Origin: Nocardia australiensis
Lineage (GTDB): Bacteria; Actinomycetota; Actinomycetes; Mycobacteriales; Mycobacteriaceae
Length of the DNA stretch: 64,000 nucleotides
Direction: 5' to 3'
Assembly: GCF_020733705.1 (NCBI RefSeq)
Contig: NZ_JAJFZM010000008.1
Location: 1-64,000, forward strand
Below the pieces are notes generated by a model that was not told the origin of the DNA, did no database searches, and saw only the letters and a program-made list of their open reading frames with translations. How positions within the stretch are numbered: the stretch's first letter is position 1; each line of letters opens with the position of its first letter. Below are positions 24,606 through 32,822 of the stretch, piece by piece. The translations under genes were made by a program, and so were the position numbers.

Positions 24606-26228
24606 TCACCGAGCACTCCATGGTGTATGTGGGGTAGGCGTCTCTTGCCCTGTTTCCTTTGTTGCTCGCGCGAGAGGAGCCAAGTTTTCCACATTCACGT
24701 GCATGGCGGACATCTCTTGCCCTGTTTCCTTTGTTGCTCGCGCGAGAGGAGCCAAGTTTTCCACATTCACGTGCATGGCGGACATCTCTTGCCCTGTTTC
24801 CTTTGTTGCTCGCGCGAGAGGAGCCAAGTTTTCCACATTCACGTGCATGGCGGACATCTCTTGCCCTGTTTCCTTTGTTACTCGCGCGAGAGGAGCCAAG
24901 TTTTCCACATTCACGTGCATGGCGGACATCTCTTGCCCTGTTTCCTTTGTTACTCGCGCGAGAGGAGCCAAGCTTTCCACATTCACGTGCATGGCGGACA
25001 TCTCTTGCCCTGTTTCCTTTGTTACTCGCGCGAGAGGAGCCAAGTTTTCCACATTCACGTGCATGGCGGACATCTCTTGCCCTGTTTCCTTTGTTACTCG
25101 CGCGAGAGGAGCCAAGCTTTCCACATTCACGTGCATGGCGGACATCTCTTGCCCTGTTTCCTTTGTTACTCGCGCGAGAGGAGCCAAGCTTTCCACACTC
25201 ACGTGCATCGTGGACGTTTCTTGCCCTGTGCCCGACGACGACTGCGGGACTGCGATTGGTTGGACTTTGTCGGCGATCTGGTGTTGATCGTTCCGATACG
25301 TAGCGAGGGTGGCGTTGGCGGAGGTGATTGCGTTGTCGATCGTCTTGTACATCGCAGGAAATCCTGCCGATGTGGACATGGAATCATTGATGCTGTCGAC
25401 GAGATCGAGGACCGTCTTTCGTCCCTCCGTGATGTTCTCCTTGCCTTCCACGACTAGGCCTGCCACCAAATTCTCGTTGCTGACGAAGTAGTCCAGGTCG
25501 TTTTTCAACTGCTGGGCCAGAGAACCGTACTGTTGCACGGTTGCCCCGGTCAATTCGGGCACCGCATCGACCTGTGGCGGAATCATGGTTTGCGGTGGCG
25601 AACCTGCACGGTCCGGATGTCCGAACATGTCCCAAATGTTGCCGATCAGGGTTGCCAACTGTGCATACCAGGTCTGCAACCTTGGCGGCATCGCGTTGGG
25701 CTGAAAAAGAAACCCTTGGCCGTGGGCCGCGGGGATGTGCGCGGTCAGGTCCTGGTACTCCCCACCGATCCAGATCCCGTCGTTCATGTGCATGGTGGGC
25801 GTTTCTTGCCCTGTTCTCTTTGTTGCTCGCGCGAGGGGAGCCAGGTCGTCCACATTCACGTGCATGGCGGACATCTCTTGCCCTGTTTCCTTTGTTACTC
25901 GCGCGAGAGGAGCCAAGCTTTCCACATTCACGTGCATGGCGGACATCTCTTGCCCTGTTTCCTTTGTTGCTCGCGCGAGGGGAGCCAAGTTTTCCACATT
26001 CACGTGCATGGCGGACATCTCTTGCCCTGTTTCCTTTGTTGCTCGCGCGAGGGGAGCCAAGTTTTCCACATTCACGTGCATGGCGGACATCTCTTGGCCC
26101 GACGATGCAGACGGGATCGGTGTCGATTGCAAGATCGCGGCCCTCTCGATTGTAACAATAAAGCTCAGCATGAAAACTCTACTACCGCCGCGCACGCTAA
26201 CGAATACAATTGTCCGTCTCGCCCGCAT
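24606..26228 (-). CDS. Repeat protein with twelve 24-residue copies flanking a helical domain (type VII secretion-like)
   Basis: A 540-codon frame. Four copies of a 24-residue unit (MHVNVENLAPLARATKETGQ plus EMSA) come first. A unique domain of about 190 residues follows, with WYAQLATLIGNIWDMFGHPD and LVVEGKENITEGRKTVLDLV. Then come eight more copies and a short tail. The unit resembles the N-terminal segment of EspC/WXG100-like type VII substrates. The unique domain is helical and intact only on this strand, which fixes the coding strand. The start is uncertain: 26228, 26171 or an ATG inside a repeat; every repeat carries ATGs after GGGCAAGAG. No ESX genes are nearby. Confidence 0.6.
   Translation of the reverse strand: MRARRTIVFVSVRGGSRVFMLSFIVTIERAAILQSTPIPSASSGQEMSAMHVNVENLAPLARATKETGQEMSAMHVNVENLAPLARATKETGQEMSAMHVNVESLAPLARVTKETGQEMSAMHVNVDDLAPLARATKRTGQETPTMHMNDGIWIGGEYQDLTAHIPAAHGQGFLFQPNAMPPRLQTWYAQLATLIGNIWDMFGHPDRAGSPPQTMIPPQVDAVPELTGATVQQYGSLAQQLKNDLDYFVSNENLVAGLVVEGKENITEGRKTVLDLVDSINDSMSTSAGFPAMYKTIDNAITSANATLATYRNDQHQIADKVQPIAVPQSSSGTGQETSTMHVSVESLAPLARVTKETGQEMSAMHVNVESLAPLARVTKETGQEMSAMHVNVENLAPLARVTKETGQEMSAMHVNVESLAPLARVTKETGQEMSAMHVNVENLAPLARVTKETGQEMSAMHVNVENLAPLARATKETGQEMSAMHVNVENLAPLARATKETGQEMSAMHVNVENLAPLARATKETGQETPTPHTPWSAR
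24643..25218. repeat. Array A: eight tandem 72-bp repeats
   Basis: Eight head-to-tail units of exactly 72 bp start at 24643, 24715, 24787, 24859, 24931, 25003, 25075 and 25147. They are nearly identical, varying mainly at three sites (GCA/GTA and AAC/AGC codons, plus edge changes). Each has the perfect palindrome CTCGCGCGAG at offset 23 and a CACGTG. The unit next to the unique domain is the most diverged, typical of arrays homogenised by unequal exchange. Confidence 0.95.
25804..26091. repeat. Array B: four tandem 72-bp repeats of the same unit
   Basis: Units start at 25804, 25876, 25948 and 26020, in the same orientation and frame as array A, with the same CTCGCGCGAG palindrome. The unit at 25804, next to the unique domain, carries several substitutions (VDD instead of VEN, RTGQETPT end); the other three are close to the array A consensus. 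Confidence 0.95.
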
Positions 26229-26437
26229 GCGTCCCGCCTAGACGGAATGCATCAGCTAGCGTAGCTAGAGTAATCGAACCCGCCGGAGATTCGCATGCAC
26301 GCCCTCCCCACCCCCGAGAGGTGCGGACTCCCGACCAGACAGTCGTTGTCTACTCGACGGCACCTGGCACCCCGGCGACTTCGGCGCTGGAACTGCTGCG
26401 TATTACGGAAACTCAGCAGCTTATCGAGCGGCGTTGA

Positions 26438-27094
26438 CTACGCCGAGAACTCGTCGGCGAGGGTGTTCCAGAACATGAGCTCGTAATTCTGGAAGAGCCT
26501 GGCGTATAAATGCGCCTCCCCCGGTTTCAGCCGCCCGGTGTCGAGTCCGGCTTGGATGGCGGCGAGGGCCCGCTGTTCGATCTCGGACACGTCGGCAGCG
26601 AAGAAGTCGAAGAACGCGCACGCGGGGTCGCCGAAGTCGTAGTGGTTGCGCATCGCCGCGGCTACGGCCTCGCAGTAGCGGCCCCATGCGGTGAAATTCG
26701 AGTAGATACCCGCTGCGGCGGCGGACGGTTCGGCGTGCATCGCCAACCAGGCGACATAGGCCGGATATGCCTGGCAGCCCGCCCTCGGCAGCTCCATGCC
26801 CTGGTCGGGTACCACCGCGGCCACCAGCGCGTCCAGCATGCTGTTCGCCTGTTGCTCGCCCGGTGGGAGCCCGCCGAAGAAGACTCTGGCGTGCGGTTCG
26901 TCCGCCCGCGCCGCCATGGCGTGGAAGCTGCGCCAGTCGCTGCTGGTGATGCGCTGCTCCTCCGCCGCGATCGCCGCGAAGACCGCCAGCGGCGCCTTAC
27001 CTGCCGTGATCAGCGGGATCAAGCGGTTGTCGTCGTCGTGCGGGCTCAGCTCCGCCTGGATACTGTCGAGCAGGGCGCGGGCGGAAACAGTCAT
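26438..27094 (-). CDS. TenA/PqqC-like (heme-oxygenase-fold) protein
   Basis: A 218-residue all-helical protein. The ATG at 27094 has GGGAGG 6 nt upstream. The sequence fits the TenA-like superfamily: LDSIQAELSPHDDDNRLIPLI, then AAEEQRITSSDWRSFHAMAAR, NFTAWGRYCEAVAAAMRNHYDFGDPACAFFDFFA and a closing helix pair. TenA itself hydrolyses thiamine degradation products, and PqqC-like members are oxidases. Active-site Cys/Glu residues of TenA are not clearly present, so the function is open. No thiamine or PQQ genes are nearby. Confidence 0.65.
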   Translation of the reverse strand: MTVSARALLDSIQAELSPHDDDNRLIPLITAGKAPLAVFAAIAAEEQRITSSDWRSFHAMAARADEPHARVFFGGLPPGEQQANSMLDALVAAVVPDQGMELPRAGCQAYPAYVAWLAMHAEPSAAAAGIYSNFTAWGRYCEAVAAAMRNHYDFGDPACAFFDFFAADVSEIEQRALAAIQAGLDTGRLKPGEAHLYARLFQNYELMFWNTLADEFSA

Positions 27095-27852
27095 CGGAAC
27101 CTCCCTATCGGACGGGTATCTCTGTTTATTCAACCGCCCCGCGACAACTATCGCGGTCATTCGGTTCCGTCGACACCGTGTTCGACATCTCAGCGTTGCC
27201 GGGCCGAGTCGATGACGTCTCGCTGACATCCACTACGGGCACGTCACCGACAAAGACACGGCCCGCCGCGCGACCCTCGCCGCTGTCTGAGCCCGTCATC
27301 CGCACCGTTTTGGTCCGGTCACCGCACCGAAGATCATCGATCTGCCCGATGCCGTTTGGATCAACAAGCTCGCGGCCGAACCCGACACGACCGAGGAGTT
27401 GTCCACGCAAGTCGCTTAACTCCCGTGGTCTCAACAACCTTGACAAATTCCATAACAGCCGAAGAACGTCCCCCATACGAGCGATTTCAACGGAAGCCAT
27501 CCAGCCAAAATCCCGGCGTGAATCCAATATCGTTGAACACAAAAGGTAGAACCATATCGCCGTAGATTCTTCTGCCAGGCCGATCGCAGAGTTTCCGGTT
27601 CAGCAATATCGGAGTCACCGTTGCATCGGCTCTCGACCCCATAACACCACCTGTCAGCACATCAAGTCGATTCACAGCTACCGGTTCACCCCCGATTGCA
27701 GACAAGCCGCGTCGTATCAGGCGCAACATAGACCTGAACAGGAAAACGGCCGGATCACGTAGTGTATCGGCAAATATCCGCAGGCCGTCATGGGACGCAG
27801 CGGTCCCCGGAATGACCACCAAACCGTGGGATAACCGTGGGGTTGAATCCGC
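27095..27852. other. Gene-poor region with decayed coding traces
   Basis: About 760 nt. One plus-strand frame near 27225-27290 reads RLADIHYGHVTDKDTARRATLAAV before a stop, which looks like the tail of a lost gene, perhaps a recombinase. The 23-bp sequence at 27194-27216 recurs at 29365-29387. Nothing else is recognisable. Confidence 0.4.
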
Positions 27853-28173
27853 TCACGCCGCGGGATCGGTGGGCATCTTCAGCAGGTGCCCACCGATATC
27901 GGCCAGCAACTCCAGCTTCCCACCCAATGCGGCAACATATGCGGCGAGAGCTTCGACCGTCGCGACGCCACCGTGCTCAATCTGCGACACCCGTCCCGGA
28001 CTAACCCCCATGATGTCGGCCAAACCCGCCTGTGTGAACCCCAGCCGCTTCCGTTCCTCCGCGAGCTGATAGCCCCACTGCTCGGCCATGATCGCACGAC
28101 GACGCCGCGCGGCCTCCTCCTCACCCACCCGGCGACGGTAGCCGTCACGGTCCCATTTGGTGAAGCTGCTCAT
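27853..28173 (-). CDS. XRE/HigA-type antitoxin
   Basis: A 106-residue protein. Its ATG at 28173 overlaps the toxin stop by 4 nt (ATGA). It has a basic N-terminal helix, then a classic XRE helix-turn-helix at about residues 45-95 (KRLGFTQAGLADIMGVSPGRVSQIEHG) and a short C-terminal part ending LLADIGGHLLKMP. It should bind and neutralise the toxin and repress the operon from the palindrome upstream of the toxin gene. Toxin-first order is typical of HigBA-like modules. Confidence 0.85.
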   Translation of the reverse strand: MSSFTKWDRDGYRRRVGEEEAARRRRAIMAEQWGYQLAEERKRLGFTQAGLADIMGVSPGRVSQIEHGGVATVEALAAYVAALGGKLELLADIGGHLLKMPTDPAA

Positions 28174-28538
28174 CGCCCTTCCTCCTCTGCCCGTTCCTTC
28201 AGGTACACCGCGTACAGCTCCTCGGCATGGGGAATCGCCTGCACGTACCAGCTCTTCCATTGCCCGGTCTTATCGCCTCCGGTGAGCAGAATCGCCGACC
28301 GCCACGGACCGAAGGCGAACAGCACACGGATCATCGTCTGCCGCGGCCGTAGCTCCTTCAAATTGGCGAGCCGCGCACCGGTCAGCGTGTCGACAAGGGG
28401 ACGGCCGAGGGTCGGCCCGTGTTCGGCGAGCACATCAACAGCGGCCTCCACGTGCTCAGCAGCCTCGGGATCAGTGCGCCGCAGATTCATCATCCAAGCA
28501 ACGATTTCATCGGTCTGGTAGATCTCCCATTGATCCAC
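28170..28538 (-). CDS. RelE/HigB-like toxin (phage Gp49-like family)
   Basis: A 122-residue protein from a GTG at 28538. The fold pattern is WEIYQTDEIVAWMMNLRRTDPEAAEHVEAAVDVL, a central RPLVDTLTGARLANLKELR, IRVLFAFGPWRSAILLTGGDKTGQWKSW and a basic C-terminus. This is the PF05973 (HigB/Gp49) pattern of ribosome-dependent mRNA interferases. It is the first gene of the pair and overlaps the antitoxin start. Toxicity is inferred from family. Confidence 0.85.
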   Translation of the reverse strand: MDQWEIYQTDEIVAWMMNLRRTDPEAAEHVEAAVDVLAEHGPTLGRPLVDTLTGARLANLKELRPRQTMIRVLFAFGPWRSAILLTGGDKTGQWKSWYVQAIPHAEELYAVYLKERAEEEGR

Positions 28539-28546
28539 GCTCGAAC

Positions 28547-28562
28547 TATAGCAAATCCTATA
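28547..28562. promoter_or_regulatory. Operator of the toxin-antitoxin module
   Basis: Arms TATAG and CTATA lie 6 nt apart, starting 9 nt upstream of the toxin GTG. The AT-rich site probably overlaps the -10 element and would bind the XRE antitoxin for autorepression. Confidence 0.5.
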
Positions 28563-28639
28563 TTCGACGAGTCGCACCCGAGTGATGGGCTGACCACCGG
28601 CTCACCGGCCGACATAACCACCAGATCCGAATCCGACCA

Positions 28640-28846
28640 GTGGGGCAGTCACACTGTCATCTCACCTTGCAGCAGCCCCGGATCTCCGTCGTCGAGCCCT
28701 GCCACACCGAGGGCGAGCCTGACTTCAACGCCACGTTGGGTGAGATCGAAGCGCTGCACACCGAGAACATCGCTGGCGCTGTCAGCTACATCGTCACCGA
28801 CCGCCGAGTCGCGATGAACGAGGTCGCCGTCTGCCCCACCAAGTAG
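28640..28846 (+). pseudogene. C-terminal remnant of a short-chain dehydrogenase
   Basis: The frame reads ISVVEPCHTEGEPDF, then ENIAGAVSYIVTDRRVAMNEVAVCPTK before a TAG. It matches the end of SDR oxidoreductases: the V-x-x-x-x-P-G motif, a helix with ED/ENIA-x-AV, and N-E-x-x-V-x-P-T. The Rossmann core and catalytic Tyr-Lys are absent, so only the tail survives. Confidence 0.6.
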
Positions 28847-28981
28847 GCACGACCCGGGCGGCGCCCGCGATGTGCCTTACGGGCTACGGGTTGCCGAGGT
28901 CCGCCTCACCACCGCCTCACGCAGCACAGTGAGGGTAAACCGGATCAACCTCTGGACGAGTGTCCGGGATCGCCACGATCT

Positions 28982-29066
28982 GACTGGAGTCCTTTGGATA
29001 GGTCCGGTGGTTGTGGGAGTTCTGATGCACCGGAATGGGTGTAGGAGGACGAGATTCGGAGCGGGC
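28982..29066. repeat. 85-bp direct repeat, left copy
   Basis: Shares about 80 of 85 bases with 29521-29605, same orientation. It lies immediately upstream of the IS3 remnant. The repeat pair therefore flanks the transposase fragment and the segment that truncates the hydrolase gene. Confidence 0.85.
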
Positions 29067-29074
29067 CGGAATCA

Positions 29075-29364
29075 GCGCTTGCGTGCGTCGAGACCAGATC
29101 AGATGTGGGCGTTGGATTTCCAGGTCGATGTCATTGTCGACGGCCGACCGACAGGTCAGGTTTCTCAACATCGTCGACGAGTTCACGCGGGAAGCTTTGG
29201 CTACCAGATCATTTCGATCGCGCACCGCTGACCGTCTCGTAGAGTGCTCGACGAGATCGTCGCGGTCACCAGGCGTAAACCGGCGCATATCCGGATGGAC
29301 AACAGCACCGAGATGACCGCGCACGCGATGACCGACTGGTGTCGGTTCATCAGCATCTATGCCT
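29075..29364 (+). pseudogene. Decayed IS3-family transposase fragment (different from the 11.9 kb one)
   Basis: Pieces in shifting frames read RLRASRPDQMWALDFQVDVIVDGRPT, FLNIVDEFTREALA and DEIVAVTRRKPAHIRMDNSTEMTAHAMTDWCRF. These are the DDE core of an IS3/IS407-like OrfB. Frameshifts break it and the C-terminal Glu region is lost where a 23-bp repeat (29365) begins. Inactive. Confidence 0.8.
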
Positions 29365-30160
29365 CGTTCCCGGGCCGAGTCGATGACATCCTTGTGATCT
29401 CGCGACCAGTCGGCGAGCGCGGTATCACCACCGCGTTTCTTGCCGAAGCCGAACGCATCGGCGCGACCCCGCCCGTCGAGGTCGATAAACTACCCGGAGT
29501 CGCTGCGCGGGCTTGGCGACGACTGGGGTCCTTTGGGGAGGTCCGGTGGTTGTGGGAGTTCTGATGCACCGGAATGGGTGCAGGAGGACGAGATTCGGCG
29601 CGGGCGACCAGTTCGATCGGATCATCGGAAGCCGCCTTGATCGTCTGGTGCGGTTTGCCCGAGGCGCGGGCCTGGCGGTCGGCGGCGATGGCCGCATGCA
29701 CGGTCGGCAACATGATGGAGGGCACCAAGCTGCGGAAGTTGGCCCACCCGTTGGTCAGTGGCACCTGCGACACGACCGCGCGTACACGTCGATCGGTCGC
29801 CGCGACCACCAAGACGTGGCCGCCCGCGAAACTGGTTCCCCAGACGCCGATGCGTTCCGGGTCGATACCGTCCAGGGTCTGCGCGAAGGTGATCGCATCG
29901 CGGTAGCCCTCGATCTGCGCGGCGGGGTCGACCTCGAAACGCGGTTCACCATCGGAGGTCCCGAATCCGGGGTGGTCGTAGACGAGACAAGCCAAACCAG
30001 CCTTTCTGAACACCTCAGCGAACGGGGCAACCCACTCCTTGACGCCAGCGAAGCCATGCGTCATCACCACCAGCGGGACGATGCCCGACGCCTGCTCGGG
30101 CCGATACAGCCAACCCCGCAGGGGCACTGCGCCACTGGTGAATTCGACATCGACGCGCAT
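29357..30160 (-). pseudogene. Alpha/beta hydrolase truncated at its 3' end
   Basis: The ATG at 30160 has GGGAGGA 5 nt upstream. The first about 183 residues are a normal alpha/beta hydrolase: VEFTSGAVPLRGWLYRP, MTHGFAGVKEWVAPFAE, YDHPGFGTSDGEPR and the nucleophile GTSFAGGHV. At about 29609 homology stops and the frame runs into the 85-bp repeat and other debris, reading Pro/Arg-rich. The catalytic Asp/His part is lost, so the enzyme is very probably inactive. Confidence 0.75.
29521..29605. repeat. 85-bp direct repeat, right copy, at the hydrolase breakpoint
   Basis: Begins GACTGGGGTCCTTTGGGGAG and matches the copy at 28982-29066 at about 94 percent. Its right end coincides with the point where the hydrolase reading frame stops looking like a hydrolase, so the rearrangement breakpoint lies here. 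Confidence 0.85.
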
Positions 30161-30551
30161 CGCGGTTCCTCCCATTGCACCGGTCTTGTAATCAAACTAC
30201 GGCGGGGATGATCTGCTGTCGAAGGCTTCTCAAATCCTTGCATCTGACCAGCTGTGAGCAGCTGCGTGGTCAGTGCTGTTGGCAGGTCGCCTGACTCGTG
30301 GGGTATCGGCCTCCACTCCGCGCCCACCTCCCCTATCCAATTTCGGCGGCGGCCGGTGTGCACAGCACCATTCCCAGCGGCCGCAGACCCGATCAGGACC
30401 ACGACTCAACACCACCGTCGCAGCGCACCAGCCAACATTCGACGGTCCCCGCTAAATGGAACCTTCACCAACTCACCGCTGCACGACGCCTCCGTCGGAA
30501 TCGCCCCGCGCAGGTATCGCGCATGCCGACGTCTGGACAGGAGCCACCGCG
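30161..30551. other. Intergenic debris
   Basis: About 390 nt between the truncated hydrolase and a gene fragment. No credible start, domain or repeat is visible. Confidence 0.35.
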
Positions 30552-30728
30552 ATGATCGATCACGCCGATGGATTGTTCCCTCTCCCTAGGGCGTTCCCGG
30601 ATGATGCTGTGCCGGCGTGCTGGTCGTACGGCCTCGGGGTGGAGAGCACCGCGGCGATCGTGCGGACGTTGTTGGTGCGCATGGGCCTTTCACGAGTTGA
30701 GTGTCCGGAGGGCACTGGCCGTTTGTGA
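30552..30728 (+). pseudogene. N-terminal fragment of a PAPS-reductase-like (PP-loop) protein
   Basis: The ATG at 30552 opens a 58-codon frame with CWSYGLGVESTAAIVRTLL, the PP-loop-like S-x-G-x-x-S-T motif of phage-type phosphoadenosine-phosphosulfate reductase/adenine nucleotide alpha-hydrolase proteins. The frame stops soon after, so it is a fragment. Such genes often belong to phages or DNA-modification islands. Confidence 0.45.
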
Positions 30729-30776
30729 TCGGCGCAAGAACCGCAAGGAATCTCCGCACCACCGCACACGTCGTGG

Positions 30777-31097
30777 CTATGACTTGTCGGCTTCCTTGCC
30801 GATCGACTCCTGGTAGATGTCGGCGTAGGTCGGCGAGTCTTTGATCAGGTCGTCGCAGAATGCTGCGACGTCGTTGCCGATGAGTTCCAGGACCCCTTTT
30901 CTGGTGGCGACGCCTTCCTCGAAGAAGTCGAGAATTCCGGAGAGCAGGTCTCCTTCGGCTAGGTCGACCGGTCCGACTTTGAAGAAGTACTTCTGGATCT
31001 CCTTGTAGACGATCTCGTAGTCCGGTGGGAGCGCCTTGACTCGCCGCATATGCGCTCGCCATTCGCGCTTGCCTTCGATGATGTCGCGGATGCCCAT
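30777..31097 (-). CDS. DUF1048 protein (paralogue 1)
   Basis: A 106-residue acidic/basic helical protein of the DUF1048 family. It has MGIRDIIEGKREWRAHMRRVKALPPDYEIVYKEIQKY at the start and a four-helix layout with GDLLSGILDFFEEG. ATG at 31097. Two nt separate it from paralogue 2 upstream. DUF1048 proteins recur next to PadR regulators and ABC exporters and are probably cytoplasmic partners, but their role is unknown. It is the last gene of the PadR operon. Confidence 0.8.
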   Translation of the reverse strand: MGIRDIIEGKREWRAHMRRVKALPPDYEIVYKEIQKYFFKVGPVDLAEGDLLSGILDFFEEGVATRKGVLELIGNDVAAFCDDLIKDSPTYADIYQESIGKEADKS

Positions 31098-31099
31098 TT

Positions 31100-31456
31100 C
31101 TATCCTCCCAGCTGTCCGAGTTTGCGTGCCACGTTCTTGTTCAACTGATCGCGCCATTTGTCGCGATAGCCCTTGGCTCCTTCGGCGCCGGCAAGCGCCG
31201 AGCAGAGGCCTTTGATGTCGTCGCCTACGGCGTCGTGGACGCTTTGGCCGTCGGCGGCCGATTCCTCGAGTAGGCCGAGTACGCCGTCGAGAATCGGCAT
31301 GAGGTTGCGGCCGGTGAGGTTGCCGTGGGGACGGAGCTGGTTTTTGATCTCTTCCCATGCCCGCTGATAGTCGGCCGGAAGGGTCTGGGCGCGAGCCTCG
31401 AAGGCTTTCGATTCCCTGGTGAGATCGCTGCCGGTGATTGTCTCCCAGAAGTTCAT
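31100..31456 (-). CDS. DUF1048 protein (paralogue 2)
   Basis: A 118-residue helical protein with the same plan as its neighbour: NFWETITGSDLTRESKAFEARAQTLPADYQRAWEEIKNQL, then LMPILDGVLGLLEESAADG and a basic C-terminal helix. Probably arose by tandem duplication and then diverged strongly. It lies between the esterase and DUF1048 paralogue 1. Function unknown. Confidence 0.8.
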   Translation of the reverse strand: MNFWETITGSDLTRESKAFEARAQTLPADYQRAWEEIKNQLRPHGNLTGRNLMPILDGVLGLLEESAADGQSVHDAVGDDIKGLCSALAGAEGAKGYRDKWRDQLNKNVARKLGQLGG

Positions 31457-31520
31457 TTCTCACTCTCCATATGTTTGTTGTTCGGCGCTGGGGCGCGTTT
31501 TCAAGGATTCGTCGCTTCGG

Positions 31521-32786
31521 TCAGCCGAGGCAGGACTGGACGGCTGCGGCCAGGCTCGAGGCCCGCGGGTCGTCGGGCCGGAAGCTCCAGAGGTTGGTGA
31601 CGTAGCCGAAGCCGACCCCGGTGTCGGGGTCCGCGAAGCCGATCGATCCGCCTGAGCCGGGGTGGCCGAACGATCCCGGTCCGGCCATCGGCATTGGTGG
31701 GCACGCTCGCCAGAATCCGAGCGACATGTTGAACGAGCGGTCGGCTGGGATGTTCAATTCCGTTGGCAGACCGTATATCCGAGTCTTGTCGGTCTGGACG
31801 ACGGTCATGGTTTCGACAGTCGACGGGTTCAGCAGCCGCACGCCGTCGACGTCGCTGACGGTGGCGGCGTACATCCGTGCCAGCGAGTGCGCATCCGCGA
31901 TCCCGTTCGCGGCGGGGAATTCCGCGGCACGCCAGGCACGTGTCGTGTAGTAAGCGGTCACCGGGTCCGCCGCGTTGTCCAGCGCACCGCCGAGCGAGCC
32001 GGCGCGCGCTTCAACTGAGTCCGGACCGAAGGCGGCGTTCATCCACGCGGTCACCGTGGCGGCGTCGAGTCCGGTCACCTTGATCATCCCGGCGGTCAGT
32101 TCTTCCACGGTGAATGGGGCGGCGTTCTCAATTCGGGCCACTCGGTGGTCTTCTCGCTCGGGCAGCCCGATCCAGGCGCTGAGCCCCAGCGGGGCAGCCA
32201 CCTCGTCGGCGAAGAACGTTCCGAGCGACTTGCCGCAGATCCGCCGCACGACCTCACCGACCAGGAATCCGAACGTCACACCGTGGTAGCGGTGCTGGGT
32301 GCCCGGCTCCCAGAGCGGGGGCTGCGCCTCGAGCGCGCGGATGACCGGGTCCCAGGCGCAGGCTTGCTCGAAGGTCAACGGTCCGTCGACGATCGGCAGT
32401 CCGGCCTGGTGGGACAGCAACCAGCGCACCGGGACTCGTTCCTTGCCCGCGGCAGCGAACTCCGGCCAGTACTCGACCACCGGGGCGTCGAGGTCCAGCT
32501 GACCGCGCTGCGCAAGCAGGTGGGCGCAGATCGCGGTAGCGCCTTTGGTCGTGGAGGCGACCCGGACGACGGTGTCTTCGTCCCAGGGCCGGTTCGTCTG
32601 TCGATCGGCGATGCCGTCCCATAGATCGACCACACAGCGGCCGTCGACATAGACGCAGCACGCCGCGCCCAGCTCGCCCGGATCGGCATCGAAGTTCGCG
32701 CGAAACGCGTCGGCGACCTTCCCCCAGCCTGGCTCGACGCCGCTGCTGCGACCGCTTCCGGTGGTGTCGATTGTCGTGCTAGTCAT
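31521..32786 (-). CDS. Beta-lactamase-family serine hydrolase (EstB-like esterase)
   Basis: A 421-residue soluble protein of the class C beta-lactamase/esterase VIII family. The SxxK nucleophile is in RVASTTKGATAI (about residue 78), the Tyr motif is in HRYHGVTFGFLVG and the third motif is HPGSGGSIGF near the C-terminus. No signal peptide is visible, so a cytoplasmic esterase or drug-modifying hydrolase is more likely than a secreted penicillinase. It sits downstream of the ABC exporter in the same operon, with 36 nt between them. Confidence 0.85.
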   Translation of the reverse strand: MTSTTIDTTGSGRSSGVEPGWGKVADAFRANFDADPGELGAACCVYVDGRCVVDLWDGIADRQTNRPWDEDTVVRVASTTKGATAICAHLLAQRGQLDLDAPVVEYWPEFAAAGKERVPVRWLLSHQAGLPIVDGPLTFEQACAWDPVIRALEAQPPLWEPGTQHRYHGVTFGFLVGEVVRRICGKSLGTFFADEVAAPLGLSAWIGLPEREDHRVARIENAAPFTVEELTAGMIKVTGLDAATVTAWMNAAFGPDSVEARAGSLGGALDNAADPVTAYYTTRAWRAAEFPAANGIADAHSLARMYAATVSDVDGVRLLNPSTVETMTVVQTDKTRIYGLPTELNIPADRSFNMSLGFWRACPPMPMAGPGSFGHPGSGGSIGFADPDTGVGFGYVTNLWSFRPDDPRASSLAAAVQSCLG

Positions 32787-32822
32787 GTTGAAAACCCTTC
32801 TGAAAGAATAGAACTCGCGCCG

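Noticed and set aside
24627..25457. Plus-strand Cys/His-rich repeat ORF (HIHVHGGHLLPCFLC-type units)
   Set aside because: It comes from the same 72-bp repeats read backwards. It breaks down in the unique domain, which is coherent only on the minus strand.
31619..32290. Several plus-strand frames over the serine hydrolase
   Set aside because: All are antisense to the beta-lactamase-family gene with intact SxxK and Tyr motifs and lack start signals.
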